Made by a program: the position numbers and the translations under genes
Notes under the pieces: model-generated
The model's input: the letters and a program-made list of their open reading frames with translations, nothing else
Told to the model about the DNA's origin: nothing
Database searches by the model: none
Assembly (NCBI GenBank): GCA_023666665.1
Contig: JAMPBN010000005.1
Span: 1-62,757, forward strand
Origin: Prevotella sp.
GTDB lineage: Bacteria; Bacteroidota; Bacteroidia; Bacteroidales; Muribaculaceae
Direction: 5' to 3'
Length of the DNA stretch: 62,757 bases
Shown here: positions 16,613-25,968 of the stretch, one piece after another
How the letters are laid out: each line of letters begins with the position of its first letter
How positions within the stretch are numbered: position 1 is the first letter of the stretch

Positions 16613-17426
16613 ATGTCATAAAGAAAATAATGACCAAAACCATGGGAATCACAAGCAGTATGGAGTCAATGCGGTCGAGTATGCCGCCATGGCCGGGAAT
16701 CAGAGTGCCGGAGTCTTTAACGCCGACTGTGCGTTTCATCAAAGATTCCACCAAGTCGCCGAGTGTTCCGGCAATGCTCACCGTTACGCCGATTATTGCC
16801 ATCTTAATGAGTCCGAACCCGCCGAAAGTTGCCGGGAAAAACAATCCGCACACTCCGGCCACGATTACCGTGAACACCAGTCCGCCCCAGAATCCTTCCC
16901 AACTCTTTTTGGGCGAGATTCGTTCCCAGAGGCGATGTTTGCCAAACGTGCGGCCAACGAGATAAGCGAAAGTATCGTTGACCCACACAAGTACAAAGAG
17001 CAGCAACAGAAGCGCAGGAGTAATGTGGTAGATTATGTTCATCAGCGCTATGGGCACTGCGATGTAAAGCTGAGCCATGAACGATGATGAAATTGAGCGT
17101 ATGGCATCCTGGTCGCGCACCCACAGCTGCACCGTGAGTCTGAGAATCAGATATGCAATGTAAGTAACCACGCCGGGAATGAACAGCATATTGGTCCAGG
17201 TAGTAACAATCAGCACCGCTGCACCCACGCAGTCAAGCGAACGCTGCAGCATTCCAATGGTGGCTTCCGACATATTTTCAGCCGGAGGGTTAATCATTAC
17301 CAGCAGCTCATTTTCGGCAAAGGTGCTGAGCATCAGCAACAGAATCAAAAAGCATAATGGGCCGCAGAGAATGCCCGCTACTATTATGGCGACGTAAATC
17401 GCGCCGAATATGGCTCTTTTCAGCAT
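16602..17426 (-). CDS. cdsA: phosphatidate cytidylyltransferase
   Basis: The 274-residue integral membrane enzyme makes CDP-diacylglycerol from phosphatidate and CTP for phospholipid synthesis. About seven or eight hydrophobic segments are seen, with the family signature near the C terminus (KDSGTLIPGHGGILDRIDS, about 236-254) and FGKHRLWERISPKKSWEG before it. It starts three bases after the DUF5063 stop and runs into the CpsB-type phosphatase gene, so lipid and surface-glycan genes are co-transcribed. Confidence 0.96.
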   Translation of the reverse strand: MLKRAIFGAIYVAIIVAGILCGPLCFLILLLMLSTFAENELLVMINPPAENMSEATIGMLQRSLDCVGAAVLIVTTWTNMLFIPGVVTYIAYLILRLTVQLWVRDQDAIRSISSSFMAQLYIAVPIALMNIIYHITPALLLLLFVLVWVNDTFAYLVGRTFGKHRLWERISPKKSWEGFWGGLVFTVIVAGVCGLFFPATFGGFGLIKMAIIGVTVSIAGTLGDLVESLMKRTVGVKDSGTLIPGHGGILDRIDSILLVIPMVLVIIFFMTYAF

Positions 17427-17429
17427 AAC

Positions 17430-17978
17430 TTATTCAAAAGGCATTTCGTCGCTGTCGTCTTCCGACAGGCGGGTTTGATATAATTCGTTCAGCGGGCGCA
17501 TCACGTTGCAGAGAATCTGACTCCAATATTCGCTAAAGTCGCAGCGCAGGGCGCTGAGATGTTCGCTGATGATTTCAAAGTTGGCATCGCGGACGTCTTC
17601 AATAAAGTTGTACATTACCTGAAATATGTCGGCAAGTCCCTCTGAAATGGTTGCGGCGACAGGGCTTTCAGAGTATTTCATATCCTGGTGGAAAGTTTCC
17701 AGATACGTGTCGTCCGCGCCTAAAAGTTCCGCTACCGAGCGGCTTACCTGGTCGTAATATGACTCGTCAAGATGTGCCGCGCCAAATGCATAGTCGGGTT
17801 CCTCAAATTCCGCTGCGGGAATATCGGTGACTGCCATATATATGCGGGGTAGAAGATGTATCATCTTGTCAATAAAATCGCGCCGCTCGGTCGATGCAGC
17901 CAATTCCATAGCCCGGCAGTATTCGCTGGCCAATGCCATTACTGCCAATGCGTTATTCGAGAGTTTTTGTTTGTCCAT
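17430..17978 (-). CDS. DUF5063 family protein
   Basis: From the ATG of MDKQKLSNNA (17978) the product is 182 residues, acidic and mainly helical, without signal peptide or membrane segment. It matches the Bacteroidetes DUF5063 type, with ALASEYCRAMELA near the N terminus, HLLPRIYMAV in the middle and SALRCDFSEYW later. The function is unknown. The start overlaps nadD by 26 bases, and an earlier ATG at 18080 lies deep inside nadD and gives an unrelated N terminus. Confidence 0.75.
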   Translation of the reverse strand: MDKQKLSNNALAVMALASEYCRAMELAASTERRDFIDKMIHLLPRIYMAVTDIPAAEFEEPDYAFGAAHLDESYYDQVSRSVAELLGADDTYLETFHQDMKYSESPVAATISEGLADIFQVMYNFIEDVRDANFEIISEHLSALRCDFSEYWSQILCNVMRPLNELYQTRLSEDDSDEMPFE

Positions 17979-18531
17979 ATAGATTATGTGCAGAAATATA
18001 TTCTTTAACTTTGGTGTCGAGAAGCGTGGTGTCGAGGCCGGCGCGTATTTCCGACGATGACACGGCGCATTGCGGTGCATCGGCGGCGTAAGTCACGCCG
18101 TTGGGCTGAGGGGTTGCCACATCGTATCCGGGGCGGGGATAAATTGTTATGCCGAAGTCGCTGATTATTGCTTGCGGTTCGCGCCAGCGGCTGAATATTT
18201 GCCAGTTGTCTGCCCCGATAATCAACGAAAATTGCCTGTCGGGATATTTTTCGGCAAGGCGGCGCAGAGTGTTGACTGTATATGACGGGCGGGGCATATC
18301 AAATTCCGCGAAGCAGGGCTTCAGGCGGTTATGCCCCTCGCAAGCTAATTTCAGCATTTCTTTCCTGTCGGTGTCGGAAGCCCCGGGGCGGTCGTTTTTC
18401 AGCGGATTTGCGGGCGAGAGGGTGAGCCATACTTCGTCGTAGATTCCGGTATCAACGAGCCATTGCGCCAGGGCAATATGTCCCTTGTGTACCGGGTTGA
18501 AAGTTCCGCCGAAAATGCCCGTGCAAATCAT
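17953..18531 (-). CDS. nadD: nicotinate-nucleotide adenylyltransferase
   Basis: The 192-residue enzyme adenylates nicotinate mononucleotide in NAD synthesis. It has the nucleotidyltransferase motif GGTFNPVHKGH (about 8-18), the GADNW substrate motif and the C-terminal SSSEIR. The ATG overlaps the gmk stop by four bases and the gene end overlaps the DUF5063 start by 26 bases, so the whole cluster is translationally linked. Length and motifs are normal for the family. Confidence 0.96.
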   Translation of the reverse strand: MICTGIFGGTFNPVHKGHIALAQWLVDTGIYDEVWLTLSPANPLKNDRPGASDTDRKEMLKLACEGHNRLKPCFAEFDMPRPSYTVNTLRRLAEKYPDRQFSLIIGADNWQIFSRWREPQAIISDFGITIYPRPGYDVATPQPNGVTYAADAPQCAVSSSEIRAGLDTTLLDTKVKEYISAHNLYGQTKTLE

Positions 18532-19097
18532 TTGCTGATAAATTCGGTTATGAGTCGTGAGGTTTCGGTTATGGCGCGGTCAAGGTTGTCGTTGACAACC
18601 GTTACGTCGAAGCGCGGAGCCTGGTCGAGTTCGTAGCGTGCGCGGTCTATGCGTGCATCAATGCTGTCGGGCGAATCGGTTGCGCGGGCTTCGAGCCGGC
18701 GGCGCAGTTCGTCGATGCTCGGCGGTTGAATAAAGATGGCCAATGCCTGACTGCCAAGTTGTTCTTTAACCCGCAGAGCGCCGTTAACGTCAATGTCCAT
18801 CACGGTGTTGCTGCCGGCGGCGGCTATGCGGTCAACTTCGCTGCGCAGTGTACCATAGAATCTTCCGGGATATACTTCCTCGTATTCCAGGAACGCATCT
18901 GCGGCGATTGCTTTTCGAAATTCTTCGTCGGTGAGAAAGTGGTAATCTTTGCCATTGACTTCCGCGCCACGTGGCGCACGGTTGGTTGCCGATACCGAAA
19001 ACTGCATATTCAGTTCTCCCGCTTTCATCAGGGCGCTGATTATCGTTGATTTGCCGCTTCCGCTCGGCGCACTCAATATTATTACTTTTCCTGCCAT
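18528..19097 (-). CDS. gmk: guanylate kinase
   Basis: The 189-residue enzyme phosphorylates GMP to GDP. It has the P-loop SAPSGSGKST (about 9-18), the GMP-binding segment ATNRAPRGAEVNGKDYHF with the YPGRFYGT loop, and the lid arginines R(x)DSID. It starts ten bases after yicC, with which gmk is paired in many bacteria, and overlaps nadD by four bases. Confidence 0.96.
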   Translation of the reverse strand: MAGKVIILSAPSGSGKSTIISALMKAGELNMQFSVSATNRAPRGAEVNGKDYHFLTDEEFRKAIAADAFLEYEEVYPGRFYGTLRSEVDRIAAAGSNTVMDIDVNGALRVKEQLGSQALAIFIQPPSIDELRRRLEARATDSPDSIDARIDRARYELDQAPRFDVTVVNDNLDRAITETSRLITEFISK

Positions 19098-19107
19098 AAA
19101 TCAATGT

Positions 19108-19989
19108 TTACATCACGTTGAGCACCTGCTCTTTGATTTGCTCGAGTTCGTCTTTCATCTTAACCACGAGCTTTTGCATTTCTGCGTGGTTGCTTTTTGA
19201 CCCGAGAGTGTTGATTTCGCGACCCATTTCCTGGGCTATGAAACCGAGCTTTTTGCCCTGTCCGGGAGTTGGCAATGCCATGGTCTCCGCAAAGTAGATT
19301 AGGTGCTGACCCAAGCGTTGGCGCTCTTCGTTAACATCGAGCTTTTCAATGTAGAAAATCATTTCCTGCTCCAGGCGGCCGCGGTCAATCTGAGCCTGCG
19401 GAATCTTGGCAAGGCCTTCTTCGAGTTTGATGTGGATTTTTTCAATGCGTTCTTTTTCCCAGCGCGGTACTTCGGTCAGCATATCGGTTATTTTGCGCAG
19501 TCGCAGAGCAAAGAAGTCTTCGAGCTTCTCGCCCTCGGTGCGGCGGTGAGCCATAAGTCCGTCAATGGCTTCATCCAGGCATTTAATCACTGCGTCGGTC
19601 TCTTCTTTGGTCAGGTCGCAATGATTTTCGGCGGCAACCACCTCGGGCAGGCGCAGTAATATGGAATACCAATCAGTGGGGTAGGGTAACCCCAAGGCAT
19701 CGCGCAGATTTTCAACCTGTTTCTTATAAGCTGCGGCAGCTTCTATGTCAATATTTGCTGGAGCGGTGCCTCCGTTGATGTGTTCAACGGAGCATATCAT
19801 ATCTACCTTGCCGCGCTCAAGCCGTGAGGCCACGCGGCGGCGCATCTCCAGCTCTAACTCACGATAGGCTGAAGGAATGCGTGCCGACATGTCAAACTGC
19901 TTTGAGTTGAGCGATTTCAGCTCAACAGTTATTTTTTTACCGGGAATGGTGACAACGCCTTTCCCGAATCCTGTCATTGAAAGTAACAT
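19108..19989 (-). CDS. yicC: YicC-family endoribonuclease
   Basis: From MLLSMTGFGKG (19989) the protein is 293 residues. The family N terminus SMTGFG, the central KQVENLRDALGLP and the C-terminal GKKLGFIAQEMGREINTLGSKSN (DUF1732) are all present. YicC is an endoribonuclease, linked in E. coli to turnover of the small RNA RyhB. An upstream ATG at 20019 lies within the promoter -7 box and gives a non-family N terminus, so the internal start is chosen. It leads an operon of yicC, gmk, nadD, DUF5063, cdsA, a CpsB phosphatase, Wzi and a lipoprotein. Confidence 0.92.
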   Translation of the reverse strand: MLLSMTGFGKGVVTIPGKKITVELKSLNSKQFDMSARIPSAYRELELEMRRRVASRLERGKVDMICSVEHINGGTAPANIDIEAAAAYKKQVENLRDALGLPYPTDWYSILLRLPEVVAAENHCDLTKEETDAVIKCLDEAIDGLMAHRRTEGEKLEDFFALRLRKITDMLTEVPRWEKERIEKIHIKLEEGLAKIPQAQIDRGRLEQEMIFYIEKLDVNEERQRLGQHLIYFAETMALPTPGQGKKLGFIAQEMGREINTLGSKSNHAEMQKLVVKMKDELEQIKEQVLNVM

Positions 19990-20016
19990 CTGCAGATGGT
20001 TCGTTTTGTTATCCCG

Positions 20017-20048
20017 CAAAGTTACGAAAATTTTCTAAAACTTCACAA
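20017..20048 (-). promoter_or_regulatory. promoter of the yicC operon
   Basis: TAACTTTG on the minus strand (20017-20024) with TTG (20046-20048) 21 bases upstream. The -33 lies in the last codons of the BspA-like gene. The leader to the yicC ATG is about 23 bases. Confidence 0.75.
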
Positions 20049-22347
20049 TCTTGCCTCCGACTATGTAGAGCTGACCTTTTTGAGGAGTCAACACCCGGCG
20101 GCCGCTCAGGTCGTAGCGGATTTGTTCTGCGTCAGCAGGTGAGAGGATTTCGTCGATGCCCGATTCGCTTACTTCAAACTGCTTGGTGAAGCCCATAACC
20201 AACTGATTGCGCTGTGTGTAGCCTTTCACGGTCACTGTGTAATTGCCGCGTTCATACTGCCCCAACGATAGTGCGACGTTTCCGCTTTGCTCAAATTCTT
20301 TGGTGAACAGAGGGGTGGAATCGGTGTTGCTGCCGTTATAGAGATTCAGCTCATAGCGGGCAATGTTGGCAGGGTAGAGATTGTCGGTATATACGTCCCA
20401 TGCAATGTTGATATTGTCAGTTTCGGCATTGATAGTCGGTTCTGTGGGGAGGCAATCGTCGTAAGTGGCGTTGGTATATACTTCTTTCCAGGCTTGTTCA
20501 TAAGCGCTTTTGGTCCCTTTGGGTACTTTGATTACAGTGCCTTTGGGGAGTTCAACCGTTGTGCCGGCAACGAATTCTGCCGGTGTCGTGGCCCATGAAT
20601 AAATTACCTGAAGTTTTGACGAAGAGCCGCCGAAAGGAACAATCTGTTTCAGAGTGGAGGGCAACCAGATAGACTTGAGATTCGAGCCCATTGAGAATAC
20701 CGATGCAGGAGTGTCGTTTTGGATGCCGATGCTTGTTACGCCTTCGGGGAACACCAGGTTACTCACGCCGATGCCGCCCAGACAGGTGCTTCCCAGAGTG
20801 AAATCGGTGTTGGGAAAAATAAATTCGGAGATTGAGGTCAACAGGAAGAATGCGGTCATTCCGATTGATTCTACTTGAGTGTCTGAAAGGTCAACCGAGG
20901 TCAGCCCGGAGCCGTAAAAGGCTGACTGACCGATGCTCTTGAGGTTTTTGCTGAAAGTTACCTGCTTGAGGTTTGAAAGATTGTTGAACGCAAAGTCGGT
21001 GATTACCTCAACCGTTTCGGGCATATTATAAAATGTCTTGGCTCCGGGGAATGCAATTATGGAGGTTATCTCCTTATCGTATAATACGCTGTCTTCCGAT
21101 GCGAATTTGGGGTTTGCGGCATCTACGTTATATGCTTCGAGGCTCGAGGCTCCGATTGCAGGGTTGCCGGGCATGGAAACCACGCTGGCGGGAATATTAA
21201 GCGTCTTCAACGAGGTGCAGTAGTGAAAGGGGCTGTCTTCAAACTCCGTGACACTGTTAGGTATGGTTACTTTGGTCAGCGAAACGCAGCGGTCAAAGCA
21301 GTGGCTGGGAATCACGTTAAGAGAGGTTGACAGAGAAATCTCGGTCAATGAGCTGCAACCGTAAAATGCGCTTTTGCCAATCGAGGTTATATTGTTGCCG
21401 CCGGGGAGCGTCTTCAGTGATGAGCAGTCATAAAATGCGGCCGAAGGTATTTCGGTAATCGCAGCAGGCAGCTCCACTGACTTCAATAATGAGCAGCCAT
21501 ATAGGCAGTTGGACGACAAAGAAGTCAAGGTTGAGGGCAAAGTCAGCTCCTCGATGGCGCTGCAGCCATAGAAAGTGCCGTCGCCAAGGTTGTCAATTCC
21601 CTCCGGGATAACAACTTGAGTCAGAGCTGTGCATTCGCGCACGGTCTGTTGGCCGGTCGTTTTCATATTTGCGGCAAAAGTAACCTTGGTGAGCTTCTTG
21701 TTTTGGCTTAAAATGCCACCGCCAAACGATGTCAGCGATTCCGGAAAGGTAAACTCCGTAAGTCCGCAGCTGTAGAAAGCGTTTTGCCCGATGCTTTCAA
21801 TGTTCGGGCCGAAAGTCACGGCGCTGAGGCTTGAGCAGTTATTGAATGCGCCAACGTCGAGCGTCTTCAGGTTCTTTGGCAGATTCGCCTCTTTCAGGCT
21901 CGTGCAGTTGGTGAACGCACTTGCCCCGATGGTGGTAAGTGCGTCGTTGAACTTTACGCTCTCCAATCCCGAGCAGCGCTGAAAGGCGTAAGTTACCAGT
22001 TCTTCAAGACTCTCGGGGAGTTCAATGCTCGTTAACCCCGTGCAACCATAAAATGCCCACTGATCAATCAACTTGAGCGTTGAGGGCAATTGGATGGTTT
22101 TCAGGTTTGTGCATTCTTGAAAGGCCTGCTGGCCGATTGAAGTTACGGTATATGTGGTGCCATTGTCGGTAACGGTTGACGGCAACACGATGTCAGTCAT
22201 ACTCTTGTAATCATCGCTGCGTTTGAGTGTGGCCGTTTTGTCAGTCTCGTTTAAGTCGTAATAGAAACTGCCGATTTGGGTCTGCGCCTCTGCGTCGATT
22301 CCCCACAGTATGGCAACCGGCAAAGCAATGTGATAAATCTTTTTCAT
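20035..22347 (-). CDS. BspA-like leucine-rich repeat surface protein
   Basis: The 770-residue protein has a signal peptide (about 1-21, ending AEAQ). A long LRR_5/BspA series follows, with repeats of the form AFxxCxxLxxIxLPxxLxxI spaced about 23 residues apart, roughly from residue 60 to 580. A fibronectin-like stretch comes next (about 620-720), and the end is YDLSGRRVLTPQKGQLYIVGGKI, a C-terminal tail seen in many Bacteroidales secreted proteins and reminiscent of sorting domains. BspA-type proteins bind host or bacterial surfaces; the target is unknown. It is monocistronic, between yicC and the DUF308 gene. Confidence 0.85.
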   Translation of the reverse strand: MKKIYHIALPVAILWGIDAEAQTQIGSFYYDLNETDKTATLKRSDDYKSMTDIVLPSTVTDNGTTYTVTSIGQQAFQECTNLKTIQLPSTLKLIDQWAFYGCTGLTSIELPESLEELVTYAFQRCSGLESVKFNDALTTIGASAFTNCTSLKEANLPKNLKTLDVGAFNNCSSLSAVTFGPNIESIGQNAFYSCGLTEFTFPESLTSFGGGILSQNKKLTKVTFAANMKTTGQQTVRECTALTQVVIPEGIDNLGDGTFYGCSAIEELTLPSTLTSLSSNCLYGCSLLKSVELPAAITEIPSAAFYDCSSLKTLPGGNNITSIGKSAFYGCSSLTEISLSTSLNVIPSHCFDRCVSLTKVTIPNSVTEFEDSPFHYCTSLKTLNIPASVVSMPGNPAIGASSLEAYNVDAANPKFASEDSVLYDKEITSIIAFPGAKTFYNMPETVEVITDFAFNNLSNLKQVTFSKNLKSIGQSAFYGSGLTSVDLSDTQVESIGMTAFFLLTSISEFIFPNTDFTLGSTCLGGIGVSNLVFPEGVTSIGIQNDTPASVFSMGSNLKSIWLPSTLKQIVPFGGSSSKLQVIYSWATTPAEFVAGTTVELPKGTVIKVPKGTKSAYEQAWKEVYTNATYDDCLPTEPTINAETDNINIAWDVYTDNLYPANIARYELNLYNGSNTDSTPLFTKEFEQSGNVALSLGQYERGNYTVTVKGYTQRNQLVMGFTKQFEVSESGIDEILSPADAEQIRYDLSGRRVLTPQKGQLYIVGGKIVKF

Positions 22348-22371
22348 TAAGTGGTTTATGTGTGGTTTGGG

Positions 22372-22989
22372 TTATTTTATTTCTGTAGCTTGAACGTCCT
22401 CAACGGCGGGCTTTTCGGCCTGGCGGGCAGCTTCGTCGGCAGCTTTCTGCGCTTTTGCAAGGTCGCGGCGGAACGACAGCAGTCCGGCAATGTCAACAAA
22501 CGTTGCTACCGAATAGACTACCAGCGCTATTCCCGTAATCAATATCATCAGCTCGCCGACGGCATGAGCGCCGATTATGCAGATTACCACTCCGGTAATT
22601 ACCAGCAATGCCGGGAGGATGAAAAACCAGAACGGAAAAGTCACCGGCCGATAGGCAAAGGCAAGATTGATAATCTGAAACAGTCCTAACAGTATTATCG
22701 CGGCGGCAAACAGATAAACCATCAGATCTACCATACTCGTGGGCGTGAATACCATCAGAATGCCGAGAACTCCCGCTCCGGCAGATGAAAGTATGGCCGT
22801 CATCGAAGTGCCGCCCGAGGCCTTGCGCTTGCGCGAGAACTCAAAGGCGAAGTTGAAAACTGCTATCGCTATGAAGAGGATGCCGACTACTACCACTACC
22901 GTATGCAGCGCCGTATTGGAGAAGAAGATCATCGCTATGCCGATAATCAGTGCTAAAATCGCGCTCCAAAGGTTTCCTTTATAATCCAT
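22372..22989 (-). CDS. DUF308 (HdeD-like) membrane protein
   Basis: From MDYKGNLWSAILA (22989) the protein has 205 residues with six hydrophobic segments in about residues 8-175, in the paired-helix pattern of DUF308/HdeD proteins. A charged Ala/Lys/Glu-rich cytoplasmic tail follows (about 175-205). HdeD is linked to acid stress in enterobacteria, but DUF308 proteins in this phylum have no settled role. The in-frame ATG at 23112 would place the start beyond its own TATCTTTG box and overlap the divergent korA, so the later ATG is chosen. The leader is about 60 bases. Confidence 0.8.
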   Translation of the reverse strand: MDYKGNLWSAILALIIGIAMIFFSNTALHTVVVVVGILFIAIAVFNFAFEFSRKRKASGGTSMTAILSSAGAGVLGILMVFTPTSMVDLMVYLFAAAIILLGLFQIINLAFAYRPVTFPFWFFILPALLVITGVVICIIGAHAVGELMILITGIALVVYSVATFVDIAGLLSFRRDLAKAQKAADEAARQAEKPAVEDVQATEIK

Positions 22990-23049
22990 AATAGTTGAAA
23001 TTTTGGTTGTTTTATTAAAGAACGTAATTTTTACTCTAAAAGTTGCCCT

Positions 23050-23077
23050 CAAAGATAAGAAAAATTTCTTAACTTTG
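23050..23077. promoter_or_regulatory. divergent -7 boxes of the DUF308 gene and korA
   Basis: On the minus strand TATCTTTG (plus 23050-23057) faces the DUF308 gene. On the plus strand TAACTTTG (23070-23077) precedes korA by 28 bases. The boxes are 12 bases apart and point away from each other, so polymerase binding at one should affect the other. Neither -33 element is convincing. Confidence 0.6.
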
Positions 23078-23105
23078 CGGTCAGTATTAACCTTAAAACT
23101 AAACA

Positions 23106-24935
23106 ATGTCAAATAAAGTAAATGTGCAGAAAGTGGTAGTCCGCTTTTCGGGCGACTCCGGCGACGGTATGCAGCTTGCCGGCAACATCTTCACCAACGT
23201 GAGTGCCTCGGTAGGCAATCAGGTTTCAACTTTCCCCGACTATCCTGCTGAAATTCGCGCCCCCCAAGGCTCTCTGAGCGGCGTCAGCGGCTTTCAGGTT
23301 TCTCTCGGTAAAGACGTGTTTACCCCCGGCGACGAATGCGATGTTCTCGTTGCCATGAACCCTGCGGCGCTCAAGCAAAACTATAAATACGTAAAGCACA
23401 ACGGATTAATTATTCTCGATTCAGATTCGTGCAAGGAAACCGACCTCAAAAAGGCGGAATATAAAACTCTTGATCCCGTGGGCGAGCTGCAAATTCCCTG
23501 CGAGGTTATGCAAGTGGCCATTACTCAACAAACCAAAGCCGCGCTCGAAGGCTCGGGTCTTGATCTGAAGTCGGTGATGAAGTGCCGCAACGTCTTCGCT
23601 CTCGGGCTTATGTGTTGGCTTTTTGACCGCCCCATTGAGGGAGCACGCCAAATGTTGCGCTCCAAGTTTGCCAAAAAGCCCGCCGTCTTTGAAGCCAACT
23701 CCAAGGTACTCGATGCCGGTTATGATTTTGGCGCAAACACCCACGCCTCAACCGCAACTTATCGCGTGGAGTCAGACGATGCCAACCCAGGCATCTACAC
23801 CGATATTCAGGGAAATAAAGCAACCGCCTGGGGCCTGATTATGGCATCGGAAAAGTCGGGTCGTCCACTCTTTCTCGGCTCATATCCCATCACTCCGGCC
23901 ACAGATATTCTCCACGAACTCGCCAAGCGCAAGGATCTCGGGGTCAAAGCCGTGCAGATGGAAGATGAAATTGCCGGCGTATGTTCGGCAATCGGTGCTT
24001 CCTTTGCCGGCTCACTGGCCGTAACATCAACCTCCGGCCCCGGCCTGGCGCTAAAGAGCGAGGGAATCGGCCTGGCCGTGATGGCAGAACTTCCACTGGT
24101 GGTTATCGACGTTCAGCGCGGCGGCCCCTCAACCGGTCTGCCCACCAAAACCGAACAAACCGACCTCATGCAAGCTCTCTATGGCCGCAACGGCGAAAGC
24201 CCGCTTTGCGTGGTGGCTCCCACCACTCCCACCGATTGCTTTGATATGGCGTTTGAGGCTTGCCGTTTGGCCCTCGAGCATATGACCCCGGTCATCCTCC
24301 TCTCCGACGCTTTTATTGGCAACGGTTCAAGCGCATGGCGCGTACCCGATGCCAACGACTATCCTGAAATCCACCCGCCGCTGCTCCCCGCCGATAAGGC
24401 CGACGGCGACTTCCACCCCTACGAGCGCACCGCCAACGGCGCCCGCTACTGGGCAATCCCCGGCACCGAAGGCGCTACCCACCGACTCGGCGGCCTTGAA
24501 AAAAACGCTCAGACCGGAGCAATATCCACCGACGCACGCAACCACGAACTTATGGTCGAAGCGCGTCGCCGCAAGGTTGAAAACATTGCCCTCGACATCC
24601 CCCTGCAAGAGGTATTCTACCCCGACGCCGATACGTTGCTCATAGGGTGGGGCGGCACATACGGACACCTCCGCACTGCCGCAGCCGAACTCAATGCCGA
24701 AGGCACCCCCATTGCTTTCACCCAGCTGCGTTACATCAACCCGCTGCCGCGCAACTTCGGCGAAATAATCAGTCGCTACAAAAATATCATCGTTGCTGAA
24801 CTCAACACCGGTATGCTTGCCGACTTCCTGCAAATGAAGTTCCCCGGCAAGGATATTCGCCGCATAAATAAAATTCAGGGTCAGCCCTTCCTCGTCAGCG
24901 AAATTGTTAACAGCGTCAAAGAAATTCAGAAATAA
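23106..24935 (+). CDS. korA: 2-oxoglutarate/2-oxoacid:ferredoxin oxidoreductase, alpha subunit
   Basis: The 609-residue protein fuses the gamma domain (about 1-190, with RFSGDSGDGMQLAG) to the pyrimidine-binding alpha domain (about 215-600, with SYPITPATDILHELAKRK, TSTSGPGLALKSEG and DVQRGGPSTGLPTKTEQ). With KorB it oxidatively decarboxylates a 2-oxoacid, probably 2-oxoglutarate, to the acyl-CoA and reduces ferredoxin, or runs in reverse. No ferredoxin domain is present. It starts about 23 bases after its predicted transcript start and is followed by korB after three bases. Confidence 0.93.
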   Translation: MSNKVNVQKVVVRFSGDSGDGMQLAGNIFTNVSASVGNQVSTFPDYPAEIRAPQGSLSGVSGFQVSLGKDVFTPGDECDVLVAMNPAALKQNYKYVKHNGLIILDSDSCKETDLKKAEYKTLDPVGELQIPCEVMQVAITQQTKAALEGSGLDLKSVMKCRNVFALGLMCWLFDRPIEGARQMLRSKFAKKPAVFEANSKVLDAGYDFGANTHASTATYRVESDDANPGIYTDIQGNKATAWGLIMASEKSGRPLFLGSYPITPATDILHELAKRKDLGVKAVQMEDEIAGVCSAIGASFAGSLAVTSTSGPGLALKSEGIGLAVMAELPLVVIDVQRGGPSTGLPTKTEQTDLMQALYGRNGESPLCVVAPTTPTDCFDMAFEACRLALEHMTPVILLSDAFIGNGSSAWRVPDANDYPEIHPPLLPADKADGDFHPYERTANGARYWAIPGTEGATHRLGGLEKNAQTGAISTDARNHELMVEARRRKVENIALDIPLQEVFYPDADTLLIGWGGTYGHLRTAAAELNAEGTPIAFTQLRYINPLPRNFGEIISRYKNIIVAELNTGMLADFLQMKFPGKDIRRINKIQGQPFLVSEIVNSVKEIQK

Positions 24936-24938
24936 CCC

Positions 24939-25931
24939 ATGGAATACACTCCCCAAAACTATAAATCAGATCAAAGTGTACGCTGGTGTGCCGGATGTGG
25001 CGACCACGCCGTACTCAACTGCCTCCATAAAGCAATGGCCGAACTCGGCGTTCCGCCTCATAAAACTGCCGTAATCTCCGGCATCGGGTGTTCCTCGCGA
25101 CTCCCTTATTACTGCAACACTTACGGATTCCATACCATCCATGGCCGTGCTGCTGCCATAGCTACCGGCTTTAAGGTGGCCAACCCCGAAATGACCGTAT
25201 GGCAGGTGAGCGGCGACGGCGACGGACTCGCCATCGGCGGCAACCACTTTATCCACGCGCTACGCCGCAATATCGACATCAACATACTGCTGCTCAATAA
25301 TAAAATCTACGGCCTGACCAAGGGACAATACTCGCCGACATCGCCGCGTGGCTTTGTCAGCAAATCATCGCCCTACGGCACTACCGAAGACCCATTTATC
25401 CCTGCCGAACTCGCTTTCGGCGCCCGCGCAACGTTTTTTGCCCGCTCAATCGACGTTGAACTCGACACCACACGCTCCTGTATGGTGGCCGCTGCGCGTC
25501 ATCGCGGCGCCGCCGTGACCGAAGTGCTGCAGAACTGTATGATTTTCAACAACGGCATTCATAACGATATTGCCGACAAGGAAATCCGCGCCGAACGCAC
25601 CATTACACTGCACCACGGCGAAAAAATGCTCTTTGGCAAAAACAAAGAGTATGGTCTGGTGCAAGATGGTTTTGAACTCAAGGCCGTGAAACTTGGCGAA
25701 GACTGTACCATTGACGATGTTCTTGTTCACGATGCACACTCCCAAGGCGACATTCTCCACCGCCAGCTCGCGCTGATGGACGGCAAGACGCTGCCGCTTG
25801 CTCTCGGAGTGATTCGCGACGTTGAAGCCCCGGCCTATAACGAGGCGCTCGAAGAGCAGGTTAAAGCAGTTAAGAAGTTCGAGTCTCTGAGGGAGATGAT
25901 TCTTGCGGGAGAAACTTGGGAGGTGAAGTGA
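24939..25931 (+). CDS. korB: 2-oxoglutarate/2-oxoacid:ferredoxin oxidoreductase, beta subunit
   Basis: The 330-residue subunit binds thiamine diphosphate and the iron-sulfur cluster. Cluster ligands are seen in RWCAGCGDHAVL (about 16-27) and GIGCSSR; the ThDP motif is VSGDGDGLAIGGNHFIHALRRN with LLNNKIYGLTKGQYSPTS. It forms a heterodimer or heterotetramer with KorA. A heptamer array starts four bases after its stop and leads into the lrgA gene, so the transporter genes may be read from the same transcript. Confidence 0.93.
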   Translation: MEYTPQNYKSDQSVRWCAGCGDHAVLNCLHKAMAELGVPPHKTAVISGIGCSSRLPYYCNTYGFHTIHGRAAAIATGFKVANPEMTVWQVSGDGDGLAIGGNHFIHALRRNIDINILLLNNKIYGLTKGQYSPTSPRGFVSKSSPYGTTEDPFIPAELAFGARATFFARSIDVELDTTRSCMVAAARHRGAAVTEVLQNCMIFNNGIHNDIADKEIRAERTITLHHGEKMLFGKNKEYGLVQDGFELKAVKLGEDCTIDDVLVHDAHSQGDILHRQLALMDGKTLPLALGVIRDVEAPAYNEALEEQVKAVKKFESLREMILAGETWEVK

Positions 25932-25934
25932 TTG

Positions 25935-25962
25935 GGCATTAGGCTTTAGGCGTTAGGCTGCA
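25935..25962 (+). repeat. heptamer array, GGCNTTA (CYAANNC complement)
   Basis: Four 7-base units (GGCATTA, GGCTTTA, then GGCGTTA and GGCTGCA) fill most of the 37-base gap between korB and lrgA. The complement belongs to the same word family as the arrays at 7816 and 30434. No promoter is visible in the gap. Confidence 0.8.
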
Positions 25963-25968
25963 GATTTT

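Noticed and set aside
19990-20019. Earlier ATG of yicC at 20019
   Set aside because: It overlaps the TAACTTTG promoter box, and family members begin close to SMTGFG.
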